In this document: positions 1-8,721 of the stretch, one piece after another
How positions within the stretch are numbered: the first letter of the stretch is position 1
Layout of the letters: each line of letters starts with the position of its first letter
NCBI RefSeq assembly: GCF_020509005.1
Contig: NC_063018.1
Span: 1,984,001 to 2,048,000 of the forward strand
Direction: 5' to 3'
Length of the DNA stretch: 64,000 nt
Source of the DNA: Fulvia fulva
Taxonomy: Eukaryota; Ascomycota; Dothideomycetes; Mycosphaerellales; Mycosphaerellaceae
The notes under the pieces: model-generated
What the model saw: only the letters and a program-made list of their open reading frames with translations
The model's database searches: none
What the model was told of the DNA's origin: nothing
Made by a program: the position numbers and the translations under genes

Positions 1-510
1 CAGACGTAAGGAGTCTGAGTTCTCTCCGAAGCCATAGATATTCGGATCCTGCTATAAACTCGTTCGCATGCGAAGGTACTGGCTCTCAAACACCAGCTTT
101 TGGCCTGTGGTATCGAACAGCATCTCGCCAGTAGCATTCCTGATCACTGCAAACTCGAATGGGCCTTCGTTCAGTCAAAAGTACAGGTCGCTGTCCGCGT
201 CGTTCACTGTGCTGTCATCTGGTCGCCACACAACATCTTCGGGTATCTGGTAGACTCGTTGGTCGGCGTCGGATATTCTGACGTGTAGGCGTTGTTTAGC
301 TTGATATTCCACCAGCAGACGGAGGTCTTTCAGGTCGTCAGAGTATGCATTGCATGGCTCTCCAGCCAATGTGAGATCAGCAGTGATCGTGCCACTAGTG
401 CGTCGCACATTCGATGCTCTATAGCCTGGACAGTCTGCGATGCCTTGAGCTGCGACTACCCAAAGCCCTACCGTGGAGGCTAGCAATGCCAACGCGGCTG
501 TCCTGGCCAT
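1..510 (-). pseudogene. GH31 alpha-glucosidase, 5' part, with two in-frame stops; continues beyond window
   Basis: The reading frame opens at 510 with a signal peptide (MARTAALALLASTVGLWVVA) and then a CPGYRASNV segment, ADLTLAGEPCNAY and LLVEYQAKQRLHVRI, the typical N-terminal beta-sandwich of secreted fungal GH31 glucosidases (family knowledge). A TGA at 177-175 ends the open frame after SDLYF, yet the same frame continues as GPFEFAVIRNATGEMLFDT, FESQYLRMR, then a TAG at 54-52 and DPNIYGFGENSDSLRL, which is also GH31-like. So the frame is preserved through two stops. Both stops are one C-to-T step from CGA and CAG. No GT-AG intron removing them is apparent. The catalytic domain lies outside the window. 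Intact, it would have cleaved alpha- (or beta-) glucosides outside the cell. Confidence 0.82.
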
Positions 511-1205
511 ATTGATATAGTGTCTGCAAGCTCGAGAATGATCGAGCGGCTATCGCGTGCAGCTGCAGCAAGGTGAAGTTATCTATGTCAGTCCTTCAGG
601 CTAAGTCAGCATAGCAGGATGCATCGAGCTTGGTGAAGCAATCCTCTGCTACACGATAGCGGAGAGTGTCACATCGCATTGATCTTTCTGATGCAGAGGC
701 ATAGAGTCATGTGAGCAATGACATCGCAAAAGGACAGGTCCCATGCTGATCTTTGCCAGGATCTGACCGAGTCAATCGACCTCCACTTCGGAAGTACCTG
801 TCGATCATGTTCGAGAGTCGCGATACCGAAGCTAAGACACGAAGAGCCGTGGTCCGGATCAATCATAGCACAAGAAAGCAGTGCCTACCGTAGCGTTTGT
901 GCGTTGGCCCAAATAGTGTGAAGCTGCTCGATTGTTCACGAGTGATTCCAATGTTGCAGGCTGCAAAGTCCGGCATTGACTTGCATTGCGATCGGTGATG
1001 CATGGGCTTCCTGGCTGTGCCGGAACATATCTTCAGTCTTGATTCCTGCGCTTTCCGCAGTCATGGTAGAGCAGGTCGTTTAAAGAGCTGTCAGCGAGGG
1101 TTATATCGTATCGACAAGAGAGTTGTTGATAAAGGAGGGCTATAAACCAGTTAGCTGAGAAGCAACAACACCGTAGCGAACAAGAACGTGGATGCTCCCA
1201 GGCCA
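511..1205. other. intergenic region between the GH31 pseudogene and a hypothetical gene
   Basis: No convincing coding frame. It holds the promoter side of the GH31 pseudogene and the 3' side of the 1206-1676 gene. Short open frames here lack any recognisable protein character. Confidence 0.6.
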
Positions 1206-1676
1206 CTACTCGTCGGGCGTCTCCTTCTCTGCATCTCTCGCCATCCTGTCTTCGTCCTCAATCTTCCTCATCTTCTCTTCCAGTTTCTGCCGCTTGCTGG
1301 CGGTACGCTCCAGCTTTCGCGTCTGCTTATCCTCCGGACTCGCACTCATCTTCTCTCTCAGCACATAGTGCAATAGGCCAACGACGCCGATGCTTGCTTC
1401 GACGCCGCTTACGAATTCCTTGTACGCGGTCTTGATGTGGATCTTCGCGGCAGCATAATGAGTCCGCGCTCGCGCAGCTTGCCGGCGAGTGCGGTGTTGC
1501 TTCTCAGCCTTCTGAGCTTTCTTGTATGCGTCCGAAGTCGTCTCGCGTTCGGTGGTTAGGGCCAGATGGGCAGCGGAGGGTGCATGAGGTATAGGCGGAG
1601 GGGGACTTGCTGGTGTCTCGCCATCGGCGTTGGCGTCAGGCTGGGGAGCCTTCGCCGTTCTCTTGAGAGGTCCCAT
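1206..1676 (-). CDS. hypothetical protein with Pro-rich N-terminus and charged C-terminal coiled coil
   Basis: I do not recognise a family. The start at 1676 gives 156 residues beginning MGPLKRTAKAPQPDANADGE. The open frame runs upstream to 1802, but the extra residues look non-coding, so the internal ATG is preferred. Residues 20-40 are Pro/Ala-rich. Residues about 45-90 are rich in K, R, Q and A. A moderately hydrophobic stretch follows (ASIGVVGLLHYVLREK). The last 40 residues (KLERTASKRQKLEEKMRKIEDEDRMARDAE) look like a coiled coil. No signal peptide is visible. A nuclear or cytoplasmic structural or scaffold role would be a guess. No intron is needed. Confidence 0.55.
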   Translation of the reverse strand: MGPLKRTAKAPQPDANADGETPASPPPPIPHAPSAAHLALTTERETTSDAYKKAQKAEKQHRTRRQAARARTHYAAAKIHIKTAYKEFVSGVEASIGVVGLLHYVLREKMSASPEDKQTRKLERTASKRQKLEEKMRKIEDEDRMARDAEKETPDE

Positions 1677-2573
1677 TGTTGGTTGTAGCCTTGATGGTAC
1701 AGATGGTAGTAATGAGATGTGTAGTGGCCGTCTCGTCTTGGTCGGATGCACAGTTGCAGCAGTACGTTGACAATGCCTACCTTCGACTACTGCGTGACTC
1801 ACCTTGTCTTGTTGATGTTGTTGTCGATATCCAGGATCTGTTTGTGGCCCGAGTTCGCGTCTTTGCCAGGCTTACACGCGTCTAGAACTTGGTCGTTTTG
1901 ACACAGGAAGGTAGGGATCGTGCCCAGAATCAGGCTTCCGTGCCATCGCACGTACGCTTCGACCAGGACGCTATACAGCAGCATTCACGCTCACGTTGAC
2001 CGTCCGAGGCTGCTCGTCCACATTGCCCGACTCTCAACGCGGTCAGTGAGAGGCTGTGTCTGGCATGGGCAATGCTTCGGCGACAACGCGTCAGTGTTTC
2101 GGTCGCGGAGACAGATGCCAGACTGGGGCGATCCGGTCATCACTTGAGGTATTTGGCGTCAGGGCGTGACTGTTATGGTCATGGTCGGATACATGTAGTC
2201 CGTCCACGTGGAAAGGAGATGGTGATGCCGAGCTGACATGTCTTGGCATTGGCCCGCCTTGGTCACTTCCTGCTCATCAAATCCTCTCCTCTCTCTACCA
2301 AAAACACTCGATTCGTCAGAACGAGCATCGTCTTGTAGTCCTCAAATCTCCTCTGAACCCCAGGCAAAGAGGCTGTGTCACAATTGACGCCTAGACATCG
2401 CGCCGTGTCCTGAACTTGGTGTTTCAAGCGGGAATCCTTCCATCCTTCGCTCCTATAAGGCCACAAAGGCATAACGAGGTCTGCCTAGACACACATAGAC
2501 CATTTTCATGCCATCATTGACAGCGTATTGACATCTTTTCCACAACATACACAGCCAAACAATCTTCGCAGCA
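1677..2573. other. intergenic region, divergent 5' regions of the hypothetical and ML-like genes
   Basis: No supported gene. Both neighbours are transcribed away from this stretch, so it contains both promoters. A TATA-like cctataagg at about 2453-2461 lies about 115 bp before the ML-like ATG. Short open frames at 1676-1885, 1920-2147 and 2263-2472 lack coding character. Confidence 0.5.
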
Positions 2574-3233
2574 ATGGCCCCAACATGGCGAGCACTCCTC
2601 ACCCTAGGCACTCTACTGGGTGCCTCGAGCATAGCACACGCCGAAGACTATCTTCGGACCACCTCTTTCACCAACTGTGAAAGCAGCAACCAATTCAACG
2701 CCTCAACATTCAACATCACCATCACTCCCGAGAACAGGACCATTGTGTTCGACCTCGGTGGCGACATCACATTCACCGGCAATGCATCTCTCGACTTCTC
2801 CATCATCATCAACGGGAACGAGGCCCAGCTGTTCAGACAAGATGGCTGTATCGCGGACTACCCAGCCTTCTGCCCTACGACACCGGGCCAGATCAACTTG
2901 AATTCGAACATTGAGTTATCGGAAACTGCCTCGGACATGATTCCCGAGGAGCTTTATACGATGCCTGACCTTGATGCACAGTTCAAGTTGTCATTCAACG
3001 ATACTGCTACCGGGCAGCCTTGGGGTTGCATCGAGGCAAATTTGACGAATGGAGTGACTGAGGCTTCGGCTATGAACAATGCCTCTTCTACCTCCGACAC
3101 TTCCAGGACCACGAACGCTACGAATGGCACGACGACTCCTGAGGGCTCAGAGTCCAGTGCCACCATGACATCTATCTTCTCAACTCTTGCCGTCGGAGTA
3201 CCTGCCATCATCGCCATGACCTTGTGCTTGTAG
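2574..3233 (+). CDS. secreted ML-like (TRP_N) domain protein, probably GPI-anchored
   Basis: The 219-residue product has an N-terminal signal peptide (about residues 1-23, ending AHA). It then has one domain (about 24-160) resembling the ML-like/TRP_N lipid-binding ectodomain of fungal Flc/TRP-like flavin carriers: TTSFTNCESSNQFNAS, FCPTTPGQINLNSNIEL, IPEELYTMPDLDAQFKL, and CIEANLTNG. The GQI(D/N)L and YT(V/M)PDLDA motifs are family hallmarks. A Ser/Thr/Asn-rich linker with many N-glycosylation sequons follows. The protein ends in a hydrophobic tail (IFSTLAVGVPAIIAMTLCL), which suggests a GPI-attachment signal. The polytopic channel domain that normally follows in Flc proteins is absent, and no continuing frame is seen downstream. 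Role inferred: extracellular lipid or sterol binding at the wall/membrane. The start at 2574 has good context (gcaATGG). Single exon. Confidence 0.75.
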   Translation: MAPTWRALLTLGTLLGASSIAHAEDYLRTTSFTNCESSNQFNASTFNITITPENRTIVFDLGGDITFTGNASLDFSIIINGNEAQLFRQDGCIADYPAFCPTTPGQINLNSNIELSETASDMIPEELYTMPDLDAQFKLSFNDTATGQPWGCIEANLTNGVTEASAMNNASSTSDTSRTTNATNGTTTPEGSESSATMTSIFSTLAVGVPAIIAMTLCL

Positions 3234-3891
3234 AGGACAACTTGGAACAATCGAGCATACATTTCGTGGCTGCGACTATACATTTTGACACGAGGCTTCC
3301 GATACTGTCATTCTCGATGAAACAGCATCAACCATCGAAGCATCGCAAGGCCGTGGTCTCGGCGTTCTGGATCTACGATGCAGCAGGGAGTTTTACATAT
3401 AGAATGCAGCAGGGAGTTTTACATATAGAAGTTCTCAAGACACCTCCGCCATCACATACGACCATAGGCCAATGAAAGCGAGGAACCCCGTCCGCTCTTC
3501 CATATCTAAGCATTGGACCGCAAGACTAGTACTACGGTAGGTGACTACGTGGGAATCCCTTGTGTTGTATGTTTTTGGCATTTTTCTTTTTGCTTTTTGC
3601 ATGGGGATTGTGCCAGCCGGCGTTAGGCCGGTGTGGTGCCGGTGGAGCTTTGAAGAATGACGGCGCCTGTTATCATGCCCTAGCGCGGACATGGGCCGGA
3701 TATGTCTCCGTAGGAAGGCGTATAGAACACACAATCAACTTCTGCTCTAGCTATAATCTTAATATTTCAGTATCTGAAAATTTCAGAAATCGAGACTTGA
3801 GGTCTTTAATATCTAAGTGTCGAACAAATCTCTGTACTTGAGATTTATGTTATGTTTTTCGAGATTCGATTGTTAGTCGTACCTTTTGAAG
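3234..3891. other. intergenic region downstream of the ML-like gene
   Basis: No gene is supported. It contains a perfect 26-bp tandem duplication (listed separately), and becomes AT-rich after about 3740 toward the MITE. Confidence 0.6.
3378..3429. repeat. perfect 26-bp direct tandem duplication
   Basis: Two adjacent identical 26-bp units (3378-3403 and 3404-3429) beginning atgcagcagggagttt. It lies about 145 bp after the ML-like stop codon. Confidence 0.95.
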
Positions 3892-3900
3892 TTCTCGCTT

Positions 3901-4379
3901 GCCACAAGCTTCGCCGCACCCCAGCAATCGCCGCACCCCAGCTCGGATTCTCGCGTTCCGACACATGGTGTTGCTGGCTTGTATCAATTGCCACACACGC
4001 TCAAAATACACGATATGTAGCTCAAATTGCTCAGAATAGCATCGCGAATACAGAATTTGAGAGCCTGTGGGCACTATAGTGGGCTCGATGGTGTGTTGTT
4101 GTATGTGGTGAGGTGGTGAGAAAGCAAGAAACGCGTGAATCTCGACACGGGCGCATGAAGCTTTGGTGGGGCTCTCACCAAAATCCCATGCCGAAGCGTC
4201 AACACCAACCTCTCGGCAACACAACGTGTTTTTACGCGATATGAGTATGCAGAATATGGAAACAGATAGCTGCAAACATATTGGGAAAAGAATCAAGTTG
4301 ATATGAGCAATATTGGTGGTGTTTATGATAAAAAGTCGCTGGGGTGCGGCGATTGCTGGGGTGCGGCGAAGCTTGTGGC
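3901..4379. mobile_element. 479-bp non-autonomous TIR element (MITE) with 9-bp target duplication
   Basis: The ends are perfect 42-bp inverted repeats: 3901-3942 and the reverse complement at 4338-4379. Each TIR contains two tandem copies of a cgccgcaccccagc unit. The element is flanked by the direct repeat ttctcgctt at 3892-3900 and 4380-4388. A 9-bp duplication is typical of Mutator-like (MULE) elements (family knowledge). No transposase frame is present, so it would depend on a transposase elsewhere. The sequence retains many CpA sites, so it does not look RIP-mutated. Confidence 0.9.
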
Positions 4380-4433
4380 TTCTCGCTTATAAAGCATTTA
4401 GAAACCTTAACTCTTGCAACTTCGCAACCTTAG

Positions 4434-4448
4434 AAGTCTACGATATAG
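4434..4448. repeat. left target-site duplication of LINE A
   Basis: The 15-mer aagtctacgatatag at 4434-4448 recurs exactly at 8375-8389, bracketing LINE A. The terminal ATAG merges with the element's GATA tail. Confidence 0.95.
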
Positions 4449-7294
4449 ATAGATAGATATTTCATTAAGCTGTTGTAGTGCCCTTTGGCCTATGCAGCTA
4501 TGCTATCTTGTTTTCGTATATATAGAGGGGAAACCGTGTTGGTGAAAACCCCTCCTCCTTCCCGCCTGTCTTTTCCTCCTAGTTGTTGTCTTAATTTTCC
4601 CTTGTTAGGGGTACGCTAGTGTCATGGGCCTGCCCTGATGACTACCCTATCTGCCACCCCCTAGCTTCCGCCTCTTGTCTATCTACTCCTCCGTCTCGCT
4701 AGCGAGGCTAAACTACTAGAGGTATCCCTACTATAGTATCTACCGAGAGATTCGGCGAATGTTGCCTTTGTCCCTAATAATTGACTTGTAGTCTCTCCTT
4801 CCCGCTTAGTGCCTCCAATTTCCCCTGCCTCTCGCCCACTACGGGCATCGTAGTAGCATATGTTCTAGGTTTTACGATAGGTAGCCATACTGGTAGGCTA
4901 GGCTATAGATGTCTAGTACGCGTCTTCTAAACAGGTAGGCCCTTAACCCAATGTGTTCGGACCTGATTTGGATCGCTATGCTTGCCTCGGCCCTTGTCAG
5001 GTCCCTATATAGCTAGTAATTGTGTCTCTAGAAGGCTCGGAGCGCTATCGGGCCTGTTGTCTTAGGGGGCTTCTTTTTCCAGTCCTACTCCTATAGGTAG
5101 CTCGCTATCTATTCCGCTAGGCTTTGGGTCTGAGCCTTGCTCCCGCCGGCCTGGCGAGTCCTACGCTCCTCCTCTTTTCGTGCTAGCCATTCGGTGCTTG
5201 TCTGTATAGCCGCAAAGGTAGTAAGGTCATCCTCTTTTTAGCTTGTCCTATGTCCGGCCCCTCTCCGGTAGTGGCTTTCTATCTTATTCTTTGCCTCCTA
5301 GATCGTAGTTTGTACTAGGTAACCTGTCGTCCTTACCGCGTATTGAATTCTCATTCCCCGGATATACTAGCCGATTAGTAGTGTTCCTGTCTCCATTTCT
5401 ACCGTGCTTATTAACGTTGTCTTGTATACGCCTAGTACCCTACGTAGGTTGCCTGCCTATGTCCTGTTTAGGGGTTGCTCTATCCGTTTCGGGATCGGCT
5501 TGCCTACGCCTCCTATTCCCTAAATCTGTGCCCCGTATAGCATAGCTAGTCTGACGATCGCCTTATACATTACTCTTACCTTGTCGAATGTTGCTCCCTA
5601 CATAGATGCCGTAAGTCTCTTTATCGAGGCTTCGTTAACTTGTACTCGACTCTAGGCTTTCTTAACCTGTATATTCTAGCTTAGCTTCGGGTCGAGCTAG
5701 ATCCCTAGTACTCGTAGCTCCGCTAATAGCTTTGTCTCGTAGCCTTAGATTCTTACCGCCGCCTTTATGTTATAGTATGTTCTCGCTTTACTGAAGTGTA
5801 TAAGTTAGTACTTTTTAGGGGCGAACTGGGCACTATACTTCTTTGCCTACTCCTCGCATTTCTTGTGCCTATCTTCGAGGAGGCGACAGTTCTCTTCTGT
5901 CGAGTCTGACTAGGCTAGGATGTTTGTGTCGTCTACGAACCCCGATGCTAAGGTTTGCGGAGAGGTGAGTAGGGGGATTAGATCAGACATAAATATCAGA
6001 AACAGGATAGGGGAGAGAGTAGATCCCTAAGGTATTCTAGTCTCTGCCTTTACCGGGTCGGACGTATACCTTCCTAGGACTAGGTATGTCGTCCGTTCCT
6101 AGAGAAAGGAGTAGACGAACGTCGTTGCCTACTAGGGGATGCCTTTCTACTGTAGGATATATATTAGCCTTTAGTATAAGACGTTGTCGAAGGCTCCTAC
6201 GATATCGAGGGATAGTAAGGACGCCGCTCGGTTCCTACCGTAGTGCTAGAGGGTCTGAATTTGCTCCGTAATTAGCTCTATTGCTGTTAGTGTCGATCGC
6301 TAGCTTCTTCCCCCTATCTGTATTGCTAGGAGTACGTGGTTGTCCTCGGCTAGCTACGTAAGTCTCTAGGCTACTATCTTTTCTAGGACCTTCCCTATCG
6401 TGTTTAGAAGTGCGATTGGTCTATACGACTTGGGCTAAGTATAGTCCTCCTTCTGTAGCTTACGTAGCACTACTGTTATAGACTCTCTATACGGCTTCGG
6501 GTGATACCCTAGCCGTAGGCACGCGGTAAATAGGTTTGCTAGGCTCGGCGCGATCTCTTCTCTACACTCTTTTAGTAGTATGTTTAGTATCCTGTCTAGG
6601 CCTAGGGCTTTCCGTCCTTTTAGCTTACTTATGACTCCTGTTACTATGTTAGAGCTAACCGCCCAATCCATGTCTAGGGGTTTCGGGTATATACTCGGGT
6701 CGATATCCGTAAGGTCTGCCTCTACTTACGTCGAAAAGAAATGGTCGGCTAATGCTTTTGCCTTGCCCCGGGGCGTAGCCTAGGCAATCCCTTCGCGGTC
6801 TACGATTGGGGGGAAGTGAGGGGTTTGCTGCTCTTTAGGTAGTCGTGCCTATTTAGCAAGTCTCTACATCTGTTCCGGGTTTTCTATAACGAGCCCGATC
6901 GTCGCTCTCTAGTCCTATAGCTTGTCGCGTCTTATCTATGCCTTCTTCTCTTATGTCGCGCGACAGTATTGCTCCTACGTCTCTTAGGTGTGCTCCTTCG
7001 TCCACTGTCGCCTTGCCCTTCTAGCCTCCCTTACCTTCGTAGAGCATTCAGGGGTCTAGAAGGCCTTCTACTACGTTAAGGGCCGGAGTAACGGCGTATA
7101 TTGTTCCGCTACTTGCCATATGACCGAGGTAATCTGTTCCGCTACTTGATCTAGCTGAGCTGTCGTCTCGAGTTCTCTATACTGTGGTAGGTTCGCTATT
7201 AGGAAGCCTCTTATGTCGTCCTAGCGTGCCTTCTTCTAGTTACGGCGTGGTTCGCTTGCTGGCTCCTCTATCGCCTTCACCCCTAGCGTCGTTT

Positions 7295-8374
7295 GGCAAG
7301 GAAGGAATCGTATTTAGTAAGCTAGCTACGAGATAAGGTGACAAGTCTTAACCGCGCTTTCCTACTTATCTAGTACCACCGTGTAGCCTCGTTTCGAGAG
7401 GTTAGCCCGGAGCAAAAGCTTCCCTCTACGCCCTCCCTCCCTGTTTGCTCCTTAAGCTAATATCCACCTCTATAGGCCTAAGCCCTTTAGTGCTCTCTAT
7501 TGACCGACATGCGCATCCGTCCTCTCGGGCTGTACAGACAGTGTTAGCCGTCGCTACTAGTGTACACTACGCCCTAGGTTTTGACGCCCTTCGCGTTACC
7601 GTAGCCTATCTCTAGAAAGCGGCCGTCTATGCCTCGCAGGTTTGCTCGGGGCACACACTACGCCGGGCAGCGTACTCCTTGCGTTTCCACCTACTAACTA
7701 ATATGAAGTTCCTTATTACCCTGCCCTCGATCCTCCCCGATCATAGAACTAATCCACTTGCATTGTACGTCTTTTCCCCGTCCTAACAGCCGTCTTTTCC
7801 TTGCTCAGGCTATCGTCTTTTCCTCGTCGCAATCTACCATGTTAGACTAGGTGCGTTGTGTAGCGGGACAGGCAGTGCCTTAGGCAAAACCCTCGTTCCT
7901 ATACCGGGTGTTTAACAGGCCCTTATAGGCTTCGTCGCGTGTCTACCTACCCACCGTATTGCCCGCTGGCAAACACCAGATTGTTTCGTAGTCCGCTCGA
8001 CGCCGTTGCATAGTCCGCTCAGTTGTTGTTCTGTAGTCCGCTCGTCCAATGTTCGTCGCTTAGCCCGCTCGGTTTGCGGTCTCCGGAGGTGAAAATTCTG
8101 CACTCATACCAGAGGTGTCCTGTCGAGCGTATAGGCCACGGTTCCGCGCCCTTCTTACACGTAGAAAGAAGAGGGACTCGCTCCCGACACGAGTACACGC
8201 TCGTCGGATGGTTTTTATACCCGTTTTGCTAGTAGTCCTCTGTTCGCCGCGGCTTCGCCTACGTTGCGCGCCCGTCGCGCCCACGACGCTCTAGCGTGAG
8301 AATACTTGGCTCTCTCGTAGCTAGACGAGAGGTTCGTAGCCGACACCACGTACAGGTGATTCTCGTCGTCGACC
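7295..8374 (-). repeat. 1,080-bp non-coding 5' module, copy A
   Basis: The same sequence occurs at 42950-44029 (minus) and 49635-50714 (plus), each exactly 1,080 bp from GGTCGACGACG to CCTTCCTTGCC. No long open frame runs through the three copies. Inside are two sets of short ~23-bp-spaced repeats (GAGCGGACTA-like and GGAAAAGACG). In this copy the 3' end joins the EN-RT linker region of the LINE. Confidence 0.93.
8298..8374 (-). ncRNA. HDV-like self-cleaving ribozyme, copy A
   Basis: Numbering from the element's first base (8374 = G1). P1 pairs 1-7 (GGUCGAC) with 31-37 (GUCGGCU), giving the G1-U37 wobble seen in HDV. P3 pairs 18-20 with 28-30. L3 is UGUACGU, allowing a U21-G26 pair. P1.1 pairs 22-39 and 23-38. 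P4 pairs 44-50 (CUCUCGU) with 57-63 (ACGAGAG). J4/2 contains GCCAA (GCNRA, candidate catalytic C66). P2 pairs 11-16 (GAGAAU) with 72-77 (AUUCUC). This is the double-pseudoknot order of HDV-like ribozymes. Predicted cleavage falls exactly at the transposon/target boundary, as for ribozymes at 5' ends of R2, RTE and L1Tc elements (family knowledge). Activity is not shown. Confidence 0.8.
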
Positions 8375-8389
8375 AAGTCTACGATATAG
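8375..8389. repeat. right target-site duplication of LINE A
   Basis: aagtctacgatatag, identical to 4434-4448. Confidence 0.95.
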
Positions 8390-8721
8390 TAAATTCGTTA
8401 AATAATAACCTATAGATATGAAACAAATAAGTAAGCTATAAAAAAACTATACAACATATAGAGTAGTCTATATCTACAAGTGTCGGTGTTGCTATAGGAT
8501 GTGTTTCACAAGATTGCAGATTGCGCCCGAAGCGCGGAAGCATGATGTTCCATTGCCGGCGCTAGGGCATTATATTGCTTGCCAGGATGACCTGAGATCG
8601 AGACTTTGGTGTTGAGACATTGCTTCCCTTGTGTGCATATGTAAGAAGGGTGTCTTGAACGCCTGCTGTAGGCCGATGGCTCGATGTCGAATACAGTACA
8701 TTTGAGCTCTCCCTCCTACAC
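8390..8721. other. AT-rich intergenic strip next to LINE A
   Basis: No gene seen. The first ~90 bp are very AT-rich; the rest is the 3' flank of the 8722-10593 gene. Confidence 0.6.

Larger units (their letters stand above)
4449..8374 (-). mobile_element. LINE A: chimeric Tad1-type retrotransposon (1,080-bp 5' module + 5'-truncated LINE)
   Basis: Transcribed leftward; its 3' end lies at 4449 with a (GATA)n tail, and its 5' end is at 8374. Positions 4449-7294 are LINE body: on the minus strand the EN-RT linker, then reverse transcriptase (FVDDTNILA near 5945-5910), then the C-terminal region. Many TGG codons have become TAG compared with copy B, so it is dead. The endonuclease and ORF1 are missing. 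Positions 7295-8374 are the non-coding 5' module shared with copies B and C. Exact 15-bp target duplications show the chimera inserted as one unit. Copy A and copy B differ mostly by TG-to-TA (CA-to-TA) transitions, i.e. RIP-like. Confidence 0.92.

Noticed and set aside
1677..1802. 42-residue N-terminal extension of the 1206-1676 gene.
   Set aside because: The extension looks non-coding; the internal ATG begins a more natural, compact protein.
3850..4296. 148-residue open frame on the minus strand.
   Set aside because: It runs across the MITE boundary and its TIR; no protein-like conservation or start context.
8298..8374. Alternative P2 for the ribozyme: positions 8-14 pairing with 45-51 (7 bp).
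   Set aside because: It would destroy the P4 hairpin and leave no proper J4/2; the 11-16/72-77 pairing keeps all HDV-like parts and the GCNRA motif. The alternative may still compete in the folding RNA.
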